Shown one piece after another: positions 33,101 to 44,166 of a stretch of 64,000 nucleotides of DNA. Numbering within the stretch: the first letter of the stretch is position 1; each line of letters starts with the position of its first letter. A program made the translations under genes and the position numbers. Source of the DNA: Budorcas taxicolor. Lineage: Eukaryota; Chordata; Mammalia; Artiodactyla; Bovidae. Below the pieces are notes generated by a model, which worked only from the letters and a program-made list of their open reading frames with translations, had not been told where the DNA came from and searched no databases. Location: the NCBI RefSeq assembly GCF_023091745.1, contig NC_068910.1:45061272-45125271 (forward strand), in the 5' to 3' direction.

Positions 33101-35201
33101 TGTTCCTTTCTTTAAATAGGCACAGACAGCATTATATTTTCCTTTGACGGTAAGGCTCACGTTAATTACATTTTTAGCTGACGAGAGAAAAGTCCAAGGA
33201 CTGACTGAAGGAAAAAAACAAAACAAAACACCTCCTCTATTTTTAGAAGCTGAAACCAGAACCATGCTTTTGGCACTGGTGGTGAAGAGAAGCCCAGTAA
33301 TTTAGGACTTGAAGCTTTATAGTCTCTCTGAGTCCCTTAGTTTGCAACCCTATTTTTAGAGGTTTACAAGTGGCTTTTTATGCAGGCCTTGAATGTCTTC
33401 TATAGCAGAATGGAACAATTCCTTTAAAAAGAGCTTAGAAATAGTAAAATAGTAATTTAGATGCCATAAGTCAGTTCAAAGTTAAACTTGATGTAGTAGT
33501 TGAAAAGGATAGTGATAGAACAATAAGATACAGCTGTGCATCCCTCAGTAAGAGCTAAGAATGAGAACTGATATGGGTGATTGACTTTAACTGCTGTTAG
33601 CTGAAGAAAACAATTCACTATAACACTTTAGAATAAAAATGTTTTAAAAATGGATTTGACAGCACCAGAGCTGATATAACTTAAACCATATGCTTTTTTG
33701 CTCTAGTTGTTAATATTTTGGGTATATACCTTTTTTAGTCATGGAGAACGAGGCTTTTTATCACAACCCTAGCTTTTCAAGACTTTTCCCCTCTGTATAA
33801 CTTACGCATGAGATGTAAGGAGAATCAGCTATTAAGAATCCTTTTTGTTTTTGAGATCCATACTTTTTCTTATATCTTCAAAATCAGTTTTATCTTTTCT
33901 AACTTGATAACAAAGGCCTACGTTCACCAACAGCAAGTATCAAAATCAGAAAAACACTTCCTGCTTCCAGCAGTCCTTTGACCAGTATGATTTTAATATT
34001 TCTACACGTACCTGAGACAAACAAATTTAACCAAAGACAGTATCCTTCGTGGTCATCTTGATAATTTTTCCTATTGTTAGTATCAAATATCTCCTCTTTA
34101 TCATCCTTTTTTCCCCCTCATTTCTAAGAAGTTAGGTTTTCTTTAAAATTACACTGAAGGGTTTGTAATAGGACCTCTGTCCTGAGATGCCATCTCTCTT
34201 TGTCACACGTAGTATATCTGCATGGAGAACTTATATCGCGTTTCTCTTCCATGCTGCAGATCCTTACTTGCTGTCCTCCTTGAGGGGCCTGCTGCCTGGT
34301 ATGCTCATCACTTGTCTGTGGGAACAAGTTAGATTGGAGATAAAGAAGGCAGCCCTCAGTAGAGATGAGCTGATAAACCTTAAAGTGCTCGGAGCTTATG
34401 CACGGATGCAAACAGCAGGCTTTTCTTTCTTGATGAGTTCCATTTTATAAGCGGCTGTAGTCTTTAGGAAGAGACTGCTGGGAACTCGTGTGAAAAGTAC
34501 CCCATGTGCCCAGATAGGGCATAAGGCAGTGCATCTGAGTTCTCCGTGAACAGAACACATTTCCTCAGAAAGACCCAAAGACTCGCCCACCCAGAATCAC
34601 TCTAAATAATTATGGGTGAAAGATTACCCCGTGTTCATTTATTATCACTGGGGGACATTGTCTTCGGTTAAATGTGTTTGTCTTTCTATAACTGACCTGG
34701 GTTTTCGGCCTCTTTGTTCAACAGAATTGATAAGAGGCCAGGTGAAATTCATGCAGGGCTTTACCGGGACTCATGCTGCAGCACATGGGAAAGCAGTAAC
34801 CCATACCCTTGCTCGCTCCTGGGGGTGCAGGGCAGGGGACGGGGTCAGGTATGAGGGTGGGCGAGGATTGGTGGGTCAGGATGGAGGGCGGCGTTACCTG
34901 CTCTCTCCACCCCCTCAGTGGTGCTGTGTGCAGGGATCATGGCAGTACCCTGCTTCTGCTCTCAGCGCCTCAGAAGTAGCAGTTGTTTGTGGCCTTTTTC
35001 AATCTCACTGTTCATAATTTGCTCCAACTGCACCTGGCCTGTGTAAGGTAAGTTTTAGTCCCTTATATTCTGTTGCTGCAAGAGACTTTTGTCCAGGTGC
35101 AACCACTTCTGTGAAGGGTCCCAGGTCCCAGCCTGTCTCATCGCCTAGATATGTGCACAAGTGTTAGGATCATACCAAATGATTGCTGAAAGCAAGAAGT
35201 C

Positions 35202-35222
35202 TTTTTTTTTTTTTTTTTTTTT
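35202..35222. repeat. Poly-T tract
   Basis: A run of about 20 T, possibly the tail of an old reverse-oriented retroelement whose body I cannot identify. Confidence 0.8.
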
Positions 35223-36043
35223 GGTATTTGCTGGCTGTGAATGTAAGCCTTTGTTAGCAGATTAGAAAAGAGAAAAATGGTTTTGAAAATATGCCATATC
35301 AGTGAGCATGAATTGAACATCTTATTTTCACTGTAGTGGGAAGACAGATGAGTAAAATTTTTCTAGAGGCTGTTTTGTAATATGTATCTAAGTTTAATGC
35401 ACATATGTTCTGCTCTTGGACCTAGCACTTCTAAGTATATATAACAAGGAAATCATAGGCACGTGGGAAAAGTTATATCTACAAGAATTTTAACATTATT
35501 TCTAATAGCCAAAAAAGGAAATAAATATTTTTCAACAGAGGGTTAGTTCAATTATTGCATTTCATGGAAGGGAATCTTATGACACTATGTAAAAGGATAT
35601 TCATGTTCTGTTTACATTGGCATTGAGAAACATTCATCATTTACTACCACTCCATGAGATTACAGAATGATATGTAGCTAATGGTTCCTTTTGTATCTAA
35701 AATAAATATTTATGGGTGTTTATTTTGAAGTCAGCTTATATACTTAATTGCTATTTACAGTGGTTATTTTTTTGTGGAAGGGAGAGAATAACCAGGGCCT
35801 CTCCAGTTCTAATCTGTGCATTTCTGTAAGATTGAAAATTTTACATCAACTTGTATTGCTTTCATAGTCAAAGAAAATAGTAAAGATGTTGACATCCTGA
35901 AGAACTGAAGAATATCCCTTGGGAGCAGGCAGGACAGGACTGGTCTTTATGTAGCCCTTTTCTCTTCCTGGAGAGTCTGAGTAGCCTTTGATGAAAGTAT
36001 GTCACGAGAAATCTCAAACCCATCTCATACTCTCCTTCCACAG

Positions 36044-36163
36044 TGAGGAGGCTGCTCACGTCTGGCATTGTGGTTCAAGTGTTCCCGCTACATGACAACG
36101 AGGCCCTGAAGAAGCTTGAGGACACCTGGTATACTCGATTTACCTTGAAGTTTCAGCCCATAG
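36044..36163 (+). CDS. ANO10: ANO10 exon 5 (residues 158-197)
   Basis: Acceptor ccttccacag|tgagga and donor ccatag|gtatgtg. 120 nt, phase 1 at both ends. Across the junction the frame gives LLRRLLTSGIVVQVFP, then HDNEALKKLEDTWYTRF and LKFQPI. This closes the cytosolic N-terminal domain just before the first membrane helix. Read in the spliced phase it has no stop. Confidence 0.97.
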
Positions 36164-38451
36164 GTATGTGTCAGTGCCAGCTGTCTTAGAGGAGGACACA
36201 GCAGTGGTGATGTCCTTCTTGGGTGGATATTTAATTCTCTGATGGGCAGGATTTACCAGCTGTGTGGGGGCAAAAAAAAAAAAAAATGGTGAGGAGGATA
36301 AGGTGGGTTGCATGATCTATTTATTTTATTCTTAATATCATTTTAGATGAAGTGAATTACAGGCTTTTATTAAATGTCACCGGTGACACGGACAATCCAG
36401 AGTGGCCATCCTGAGTGTGTGTCTAATTTGTTGTAGAACATAGTTTGTAAGAATCCACTTTGACCATGAATATTTCGTATTTGAAAATTGCTGTTTCTTT
36501 AGAGCTAATTATTTGGAGTAGGCCAAGCTCTGCTCATTCTTAGCAGCAGACTAGCAGGCCTAGGCATCTTTTGAGATAATTCATAAGGATCTTGGTGTGC
36601 ATTACTGGATCTGTCCATTTTCTCCGAAGACACTTAGAATAACCATTAATTTATTCAGTGGATGTTGAACATTATTCTGTGTAAACTTATGTCAATATGG
36701 ATGTTCAAGTTTTTTGGTTTAGTGATTTTTTTAAGCATAAAGATTATATTTAAGCTGGTAGTTTTCACCATAAGTATTACTGTCAGTTTTTCTTTAATGA
36801 ACATTGCCTTTTTGACTTTGTTTAAAGGAATTCCTCTAAAATTTTCTTTAAGTTTCCATTTCTGAAAACGGTCATTATAATATTGTCATAATGAGCAAAA
36901 AATCATTTTAGGGTCCAATTTTGAAATTGCATTTTGAATTTTTACTTGAATTCTTTGAAAAGAAAAATGTTGATAGTTCCAGGTGATGTAAAAATCATTT
37001 GTTTCACTTATATGACATTATTTCACTTTGTTTAGCCTTTAGGTGGCTGTAAATTTAAATATTACTTCTAGATCTTGAAAGTGACAGTCTCCAGTAGCTA
37101 TATCTTAGAAAGCGAGTGGGGAAAAGCGAGTTGATGGTGAAGGCTGAGCACGGGTGTAGTAGTGGTCTTCAGGCCTCTGGGAGAGCTGGGGCTCAGGACG
37201 ATTTTGAACTTGCCCTGAGATCAAAAGAGAGGTGGTTTGATTTGGAGCCAAGGCCCATGAGTGTCTTTTTCTTTTTTTTTTAATTGCTTGTAATTCTCAT
37301 TTGAGGTTAGTTTGTCATACCCTCTGGTGTTTTTTGTTTTTTTAATTTTAGCATGCTCCTGAGTTAATAGAGGAATTAAAGATAGAGGAAAATAGTATCT
37401 TTGTTTAATCTGAACCATCCCTATAGACTGATCTGATGCATTATCTTAAAGCACTGTGTTTTTCTTTTTTTAAAACTGCATGTAATTAATCAAGAAGTAC
37501 GAATTCTGACTATTACACCTCCCTTACCGCCTGCATCCCACCCTCGTCCCAAGGCAGGCTGCTTTTGCAGTTTAAGAACTGGCCCATGTAGATGTGGCTG
37601 ACAAAGGACACAGTGTTTGTGACCTCTTTTGCATTAGTTAGCTGGTGTCAAGTTCACAGTTGCTTGGCCCTTCTTCTGCCCAGTGGGTGTATGAAAGTTT
37701 AGATAAATGTGTTCCATGGCTGTTCTAGAAGTTAACATGTAGAATATTGTTTGTGCTTTTGAATAATTTTTCTTCAGGGTATTGAAAAGTTTGCCATGAC
37801 ACATTGGTGAAAATATATAGCTTTGGGTAGTGGGGGAGCAGGATACTATGGATGGGGAGTCTTCTTTGAAAATAACCCCTATTACTCTAAAGTATTAAAG
37901 TGAGATAAAAATGGGGACCATAAAGTAAACCCCCAAATTAAGATGGTTCATTGGCTGTGAGACGTCCTGGTGGTCTAGTGGTTAAGACTCCATGCATCCA
38001 CTGCAGGGGCCATGGGTTCCATCCCTCGTTGGGGAAGTTCTGCATTCTGAGAGGTATGGCCAGTAAAAAAAATAAAAAGATGGTTCATTGGCCATGGCTG
38101 AATTTAAACTAGGAACCTTGGAGATTTGGGATGAGCCCAAGGTGAGTTTTCCCTTGTGGAGAGGGCATCCATCAGTGAGGAGGTAAAGAGAAGCAGCCCC
38201 AGGATGCCTTGCAGAGCAGCCCCGGGAGCTGTGGCCTGAGCCCGAAGCCCAGGGAGGTGTCCCGCTTGCTCTGCACACAAGCAGGACTTTTGTACTTGAT
38301 GGAGGATGAATTTACTATTATACACTGATTGGGAAATAGGTTGTTAAATGATCCCCAGTTAAGTAAAGTGAGTAAGCTTACTTGAAATGATTAAAAAAAA
38401 AGTCTTCGGCAGCCTGTGCTAAAGGTCTCTTTTTTCCCCCTTTGATTGTAG
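36164..38451 (+). other. ANO10: ANO10 intron 5
   Basis: 2.3 kb. Only a CHR-type SINE (37956-38076) is recognised. The remainder is AT-rich without a supportable gene. Confidence 0.8.
37956..38076 (+). repeat. CHR-type SINE with 16-bp TSD
   Basis: tRNA-like head 'cctggtggtctagtggttaa' and 'gggccatgggttccatccct', with an A-rich tail. Flanked by a perfect direct repeat, aagatggttcattggc, at 37940-37955 and 38077-38092. Confidence 0.93.
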
Positions 38452-39021
38452 ACAGAATTCGTGGCTACTTTGGAGAAACCATCGCTCTTTACTTTGGATT
38501 TCTGGAGTATTTCACGTTTGCCTTAATCCCCATGGCCATCATTGGGTTACCTTACTACTTGTTTGCATGGGAAGACTATGACAAGTACGTGATCTTCGCC
38601 TCATTCAACCTGATCTGGTCCACGGTGATCTTGGAAGTGTGGAAGCGAGGCTGTGCCAGCATGACCTACCGGTGGGGTACCCTGGTCATGAAGAGGAAGT
38701 TCGAGGAGCCCCGGCCAGGGTATCATGGAGTCCTGGGTATCAACCCAGTCACTGGCCGGGAGGAGCCACTCTACCCCAGCTACAAGAGACAGCTGCGCAT
38801 TTACCTGGTCTCCCTGCCCTTCGTGTGCCTCTGTCTCTATTTCTCTCTGTTTGTCATGATGATTTACTTCGACATGGAGGCCTGGGCCTTGGGCCTGCAC
38901 GAGGACAGCGGGTCCGAGTGGACCAGCATCTTGTTGTACGTGCCCAGCATAATCTACGCCATCGTGATAGAGATCATGAACCGCCTCTATCGATATGCCG
39001 CTGAATTTTTAACCTCATGGG
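38452..39021 (+). CDS. ANO10: ANO10 exon 6 (residues 198-387; TM1-TM4)
   Basis: Acceptor gattgtag|acagaatt and donor tcatggg|gtaaga. 570 nt, phase 1 at both ends, and the largest coding exon. Hydrophobic helices by inspection: TM1 about 211-236 (within FGFLEYFTFALIPMAIIGL), TM2 about 243-261, TM3 about 313-338, and TM4 about 354-378 (LLYVPSIIYAIVIEIMNRLY). TM4 contributes to the lipid groove in TMEM16 scramblases. The loop between TM2 and TM3 carries MKRKFEEPRPGYHGVLGIN and PLYPSYKRQLR. No interruption was seen. Confidence 0.98.
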
Positions 39022-39204
39022 GTAAGACTTGATGCTTTGTGTTTATGTCTGTATCTGCCTATAAGAAACATTGCTTCGATCATAGGATTCTTAGAACCGC
39101 TACCTGGCAAAGCAGATAGATGTTGCTCTGGGCTCGTTGTGGAGACATAAGGAGAAGTTCACGGGCTCTGGGAACTCCCATGATCTCCAGGTCACGATTC
39201 TCAC

Positions 39205-39690
39205 AGCTCCGATGTATTTTTGTAGTTACTATGTTCTAGGTGCCCTGCTGGAGAAGGCGATGGCACCCCACTCCAGTACTCTTGCCTGGAAAATTCCATG
39301 GATGGAGGAGCCTGGTACAGTCCATGGGGTCGCTAAGAATCAGGCACGACTGAGCGACTTCACTTTCACTTTTCACTTCCATGCATTGGAGAAGGAAATG
39401 GCAACCCACTCCAGTGTTCTTGCCTGGAGAATCCCAGGGATGGGGGAGCCTGGTGGGCTGCCGTCTATGGGGTCGCACAGAGTCGGACATGACTGAAGCG
39501 ACTTAGCAGCAGCAGCAGCAGGTGCCCTGCTAAGCACTTTATCCATAGTTCCTCATTTTCCTCTCCTCAGGGCACCTTGAAATAGAAGTTATTTTACAAT
39601 TTTTATGGAGAAAGATACTGAGCATTCTCAAGGTTCAGACAGCAAATGGCAGAGCCAGGCTTATCCATCCTGTGCTTCTCATACTATATT
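39205..39690 (+). repeat. MIR-like SINE split by a Bov-A2
   Basis: 'agttactatgttctaggtgc' before the Bov-A2 and 'gctaagcactttatccatag' plus 'aaggttcagacagcaaatgg' after it form one MIR-type pattern once the younger SINE and its TSD are set aside. Edges are approximate. Confidence 0.55.
39250..39520 (+). repeat. Bov-A2 dimer SINE with 11-bp TSD
   Basis: Dimer with CT-rich linker and AGC tail, flanked by ggtgccctgct at 39239-39249 and 39521-39531. The first unit carries a small internal deletion. Confidence 0.95.
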
Positions 39691-40024
39691 GTGTTTTATG
39701 CTAGGGATAAGATTGACTGAATCATCACCATACTCTGTGTCTAGGATCTGAAAACCACTTGTGTAATTGTGTGGGGCAGAGGGCCTGCCATTGAACTCAG
39801 TGAAGGAGGGTGTTCTTGTCTGTCTGTGGTAAAAGATGAACTTGGTTATAGTTTAAAAAGGGTCTTGATAGGCAGTTTTCTTTTTAATTAATTTATTCAG
39901 TCAGACAAATAAATATGCTATTAGTATATTAACCACTAGGAAGAAGTCTAGGCCTGAACTTCTGGACCATACAGATATTTAAAATTCTTTATATTAGTTA
40001 TATAACAACAGATACCATTTATTT

Positions 40025-40245
40025 GGGACTTCTCTGGTGGCTCAGACGGTAAAGAATTTGCCTGCAAAGAATCTTCCTGCAATGTGGGAGACCTGGGTTT
40101 GATCCCTGGGTCAGGAAGATCCCCTGGAGAAGGAAACAGCAACCCACTCCAGTATTCTTGCCTGGGAAATCCCACGGACAGAGGAGCCTTGCAGGCTATA
40201 GTCCACGGGGTCACAAAGAGTTAGACATGACTAAGTGACTAACAC
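40025..40245 (+). repeat. Bov-tA SINE with 13-bp TSD
   Basis: Forward full-length copy flanked by ataccatttattt at 40012-40024 and 40246-40258. The head region contains a small internal duplication around 'aagaatttgcctgcaaagaa'. Confidence 0.93.
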
Positions 40246-40304
40246 ATACCATTTATTTGTTTTTGGTCTCATAAGATTTTTTTTAAAATTTTTATTGGAG
40301 CATA

Positions 40305-40515
40305 ATTGCTAGCTACTATTTGCTGAGTGCTTTCCTTGAGCTGAGCTATGGTTTTTGTAGTATTTCTAATGCTGACAGTAACCCTGGGGGAAGGGTAGTG
40401 TCAGGCCTGTTGTGTAGGCAGGGAAGCTGAGTGTCAGGAGGTTAAGAAATTTGCCCAAGGTCACACAGTGACTGACTGACTGAGTTTAGGTTCAAATCCA
40501 GGTCAGCCTAACATT
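40305..40515 (+). repeat. MIR SINE
   Basis: Typical MIR core: 'ttgctgagtgctttccttga', 'gttaagaaatttgcccaagg', 'tcacacagtgactgactgac', 'gttcaaatccaggtc'. Confidence 0.75.
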
Positions 40516-40570
40516 ACCTCTCTGTGCAAGGTGATACTTCTGTTCAGGATCTGCCTTTTTTGTCCTTTTG

Positions 40571-40765
40571 CCCTGCTGTGGTGTCTCAGCAGTAAAGAAT
40601 CCGCCTGCCAATGCTGGAGATGCAGGTTCGTGCCCTGGGTCTGGAAGATTTCCTGGAGAAGGAAGTGGCAACCCACTCTAGTATTCTTGCTTGGAGAATC
40701 CCGTGGACAGAGGAGCCTGGCAGGCTACAGTCCATGGGGTCGCAAAGAGTCGGACACGACTAAAC
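40571..40765 (+). repeat. Bov-tA SINE
   Basis: Forward copy: 'tgtggtgtctcagcagtaaa', 'caggttcgtgccctgggtct', Bov-A core, 'gagtcggacacgactaaaca'. Confidence 0.9.
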
Positions 40766-41208
40766 AATAATATCAACTTGGGACATGCACAGTGTCTCCT
40801 TTGCTGAATGAGGATGGAAACTTGAGTTTCCTTTTAAATTAATCCTTGTAAATTTGATTTCTTGCCCTACTACTATTCAGAGGTTGCTCTCAATTTTACT
40901 GTTACTGCTCACACAGTCTTTTTCTGGTGGCTGTCTGTGGAATCATTTCTTTGTTGCATTAATATTTTAAAAAATAATTTCAGATCACAGTGCCATTTCA
41001 GTACCTTGAAAAATGTGTCTTTAGTTTCTTTGTTGTTTGATGTTCTTGGTGGGAAGCAGTAGCCGTGATGGACTGTCTCGCATGGTTACTGACTGAGGCT
41101 CTGTGGCTGGACACGGCTGCCCTTAGCACAGGCTTCACCTCACCTCACGACAACTCCCATTCTGCTTTCTTATCTGAGAGACCTTACTTCTCCCTTTTAA
41201 TATTTTAG

Positions 41209-41264
41209 AGAATCACAGATTGGAATCTGCCTACCAGAATCACCTAATTCTGAAAGTGTTAGTG
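41209..41264 (+). CDS. ANO10: ANO10 exon 7 (residues 388-406)
   Basis: Acceptor tattttag|agaatcac and donor gttagtg|gtaagt. 56 nt, entering in phase 1 and leaving in phase 0. Encodes ENHRLESAYQNHLILKVLV, the run into TM5. It is the only internal coding exon here whose length is not divisible by three, so skipping it would shift the frame. The following intron carries the antisense provirus. Confidence 0.95.
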
Positions 41265-42549
41265 GTAAGTAGAACTTTTCTATACAGATTCATTGTAATT
41301 ATGAAACTAGTGTATACTGTGTAACATTTAGGACTATAAATATGAAGATTTGATTGTAATTTAAAATATCAGGTAATAGTAGTTAATATACTTTGTCCAA
41401 GAAGGCAAGGATTGATTAATAAATGTATTTACATACACACTCAGCAGTGTTATTACAAATGTGTCCATGATATAAGACTTTAAATATAAGAATTAGTATT
41501 ATAGCCAATTTCCAGTTGTTTGAAACACTATAGACACGTTTCTATTATTTTCCTTTCGGTGACTCAGGTTTGAATGCTTCATTATTCACCAATCCTTCTA
41601 GTTACCTACCTACTGTTTAGTAATGAAGTGTTAAACTATTTTTAAAAATTTTGTCTAAGGAATTTCCAAAGTTCAAGAGGTTTCTAGCATGTTTTGAGGG
41701 GCAGAAGGGAAGGGATGGAGGTAAGTACTGTGTAACCTGCTTGCTGCTTATGTAAAAGCTCACAAGTATGCCTCTTCCCACCATTATTAGAAATAACAAA
41801 GAGGTGGCTTGAAAGCACCTTGTGTAAAAGGAGATTACCTCAGCCATCTGTAACACAGCTGAGAATCGAGAAAGGTGCATAGAGTCCTCTGAACTCTGCA
41901 GTTCTGCACTGGAATTGATTTAACACAGTCCATGTACTTTACTCCCGAGAGAGGAATCCAGGCCCTCGCTTAGAAAGAACCTTTGTTCCAGTTCCAGAAG
42001 TCATTCTGAGAAGCTTATTTATCTGGTTTTTCCATCCTTAAAGGATCAGAAGCCATCATTAGGAAGGTGATTAGGTTTCTGCAGGTAGGTACATTTATAG
42101 AAGCAAGATTAGGGAAGGAAATAGAAAACCTCTCATAAATAAGTAATGAGACTTCAACAGCTTTAGCAATTTGGACATTGGAAAAGGGGCAAGCAGCCAT
42201 CTGTATCTAAAAAGGCTCTGAGGGCCTTATTCTAGCCCTGTAAAATAATTTATATTCAAAATGTTGGTGCTGAGTCAGCAAGGATGTTATGTTCTGTGTT
42301 GTCTGTGTGAGAAAGTGAGCAGGGGAATGTGTGATGCATTAAAAGATTCTTTGAAAAAGATCACAAAACAGAGCTCTTGCTCTTAGAGGTAGAACACTCC
42401 ATTTGTCTTGAAGAATTTAGCCATTTTTAAGACTGGATTATTCTCTGCTGGTGCCAGATACAGTGTCAAGTGACTGTCGTGTAAAAAGACTCATTGCTGA
42501 GAGTCTGCTCATCCTCTCCTGTGTATGTTAGGTCTCTCCCTTCCTTTTT

Positions 42550-42690
42550 AATTAAAAAAAATTTTTTTCGGTTGGTCCATGCCACTTTACATGTGAAATC
42601 TTGGTTTCCTGTTTCCTGACCAAGGATCAAACTTAGGCCCCTTGCCTTGGCAGCATGGAGTCTTAACCACTGGACCTTCAGAAAAGTCCC
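42550..42690 (-). repeat. CHR-type SINE
   Basis: Reverse-oriented and diverged: 'ctgaccaaggatcaaactta' (B-box complement) and 'gtcttaaccactggaccttc' (A-box complement). Confidence 0.7.
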
Positions 42691-43008
42691 AACTCTCCCT
42701 TCTTTTTAGTCTTGTGGGGAGGGTGTTTCTCAGCCTTCTGAGCTTTTGCTCTTCTACTGTAACTTAACACCCCCATCCCTACCCCTGCCCCACATTATGT
42801 TACTGCTCACTCCCTCCAGCGACTCCCCCTTCCGTCACTGATGAAGTGCGCACACTGTGCACACAGCAGTCTCCTGTCAGTGTTGAAAAGCCGGAAGTAG
42901 TTGAAAAGCCGCAAGTAGCTAGCATGGGGCTGGGGGACAGGAAGGAATCTCCTGTGTCCCAGAGGTAGTTGCAGGTTCTTGAGCAGGTGAACTAAAGGAA
43001 GAAATGGC

Positions 43009-43137
43009 ATGTGTTGGGGGACTTCTCTGGTGGTCCAATGGTTAAGACTCCACGCTTACAATGCAGGGGGCATGGCTTCCATCCCTGTTCAGGGAACCAA
43101 GATCCCACATGCCCGCATGGCGCCACCAAAAAAGAAA
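43009..43137 (+). repeat. CHR-type SINE
   Basis: 'acttctctggtggtccaatg', 'gttaagactccacgcttaca', 'gggaaccaagatcccacatg' and an A-rich tail. Probable TSD agaaatggc at 43000-43008 and 43138-43146. It ends 98 bp before the provirus. Confidence 0.85.
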
Positions 43138-43229
43138 AGAAATGGCCATTGTTATGGTGGGATCCCCACCCCCACGTCTACACCCCCAGCCCCTGAACCA
43201 TGTGTCTGGGCAGGGCAATCAGGCCCATG

Positions 43230-43234
43230 GTGAC
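43230..43234. repeat. Provirus target-site duplication, left copy (gtgac)
   Basis: Direct repeat gtgac immediately outside the TG...CA LTR end; its partner is at 51341-51345. Confidence 0.9.
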
Positions 43235-43530
43235 TGTTATGCACCGAGCCCGTATCTCCGAACCGACTGAGAGAGCAAGTCCACCACAGTAACGCAAAGG
43301 CAAGAAGGGAGTTTATTTCTAGCGTGCTAGGGCCCAAGTCTCTTCTAGCACAGTGGAATCTGACAAGAGCCCCGAACAAAGGAGTATGGCGGCTTATATA
43401 CAGGCAGTTCTTTGTCTCAGTTACAGGAGTAGCTGGCGTTACATGATTGGCCAGGCAGGATGAGCGCATGTCCTGTCTCTTTCTGATAAACATGACTCAG
43501 GTCCTAGAGCCCATCGTTTGGTCCCTAACA
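43235..43530 (-). repeat. 3' LTR (296 bp, complete)
   Basis: On the minus strand it starts TGTTAGGGAC and ends GTGCATAACA. Promoter signals: CCAAT at 43446-43450 and TATATAA at 43394-43400. Polyadenylation signal AATAAA at 43312-43317. It differs from the other LTR mainly by the 74-bp block 43356-43429, which includes the TATA box. Confidence 0.96.
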
Positions 43531-43545
43531 TTCCCCCCCTTCCTT
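43531..43545 (-). promoter_or_regulatory. Polypurine tract
   Basis: Minus strand AAGGAAGGGGGGGAA directly before the 3' LTR. This is the plus-strand primer site for retroviral DNA synthesis. Confidence 0.93.
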
Positions 43546-43548
43546 AGA

Positions 43549-44166
43549 TCATATAGAGGAATCTTCCTCTCGGTCCTGAGACACAGTTTGATATTGTTGC
43601 CGAAGCACAAACAGCTGTACTGTATTTATGCGTTCTTTTATAAAGGCTACAAGTGTATTGATAATACATGGGCCAAAGGTAAGCATCAGTAGAAGTATTA
43701 GCAGGGGTCCCAGCAAGGTGGAGATTAGGGTGGTCAACCAAGGGGATTGTTGAAACCAAGACTCAAACCATCCTTGTTGAGCCTCACGTTCTCGTTTACA
43801 TTGGGCTAGTCCCTCTCTTACTTTGGCCATAGATTTTCTAACTATTTCTGTGTGATCAGCATAAAAACAACACTCTTTTTCTAGGGCAGCACAGAGTCCC
43901 CCCTGTTTCAGAAAGAGCAGATCTAATTTTCTTCTGTTTTGCAGAACTACTTCAGATAGGGAAGTTAAAGACGATTCTAAATGACTAATAGATTGCTCTA
44001 TACGGGTGATGTCCTCATCTATGGCTGCTCTCAGGGAGTTAAATCTTTGGCTTTGCAGGGACAAAGCTGTTATTCCTGTTCCGGCCCCGGCTATTCCAAG
44101 ACCGAACATAGTTGCTATGGTTATGGCAGTAAGAGGTTCCCTCTTGACTTTGTAAGTTTTTTTTTT
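43549..44166 (-). pseudogene. env: Endogenous retrovirus env, transmembrane subunit (TM)
   Basis: Open frame of 186 codons from the Met at 44109 to the stop at 43549; the frame stays open upstream toward the A-run at 44157-44166. Visible parts by ORF residue: a glycine-rich fusion-peptide end (GLGIAGAGTG, 4-13), a heptad-rich coiled coil (about 20-55), the gammaretroviral immunosuppressive-type segment with the CX6CC loop (Cys 73, 80, 81), a Trp-rich stretch before the membrane (about 113-124), a membrane anchor (about 124-150) and a cytoplasmic tail. It is separated from the SU frame by one frameshift, so a normal Env precursor cannot be read from this copy. The TM part itself has no stop. 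Confidence 0.93.

Larger units (their letters stand above)
25268..36043 (+). other. ANO10: ANO10 intron 4
   Basis: 10.8 kb. An L1 with three younger SINEs inside fills about 26080-30480. CHR-type and Bov-A2 SINEs and a TG microsatellite follow. Stretches 25268-26080, 30560-31120, 31325-31990, 32170-32900 and 33120-36043 show no gene I can support. 35417-35720 may be another old LINE remnant ('cttctaagtatatataacaa'). Confidence 0.75.
39022..41208 (+). other. ANO10: ANO10 intron 6
   Basis: 2.2 kb. Made largely of MIR-like fragments, a Bov-A2 dimer and two Bov-tA copies, listed separately. 39700-40010 and 40770-41208 show nothing else. Confidence 0.8.
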
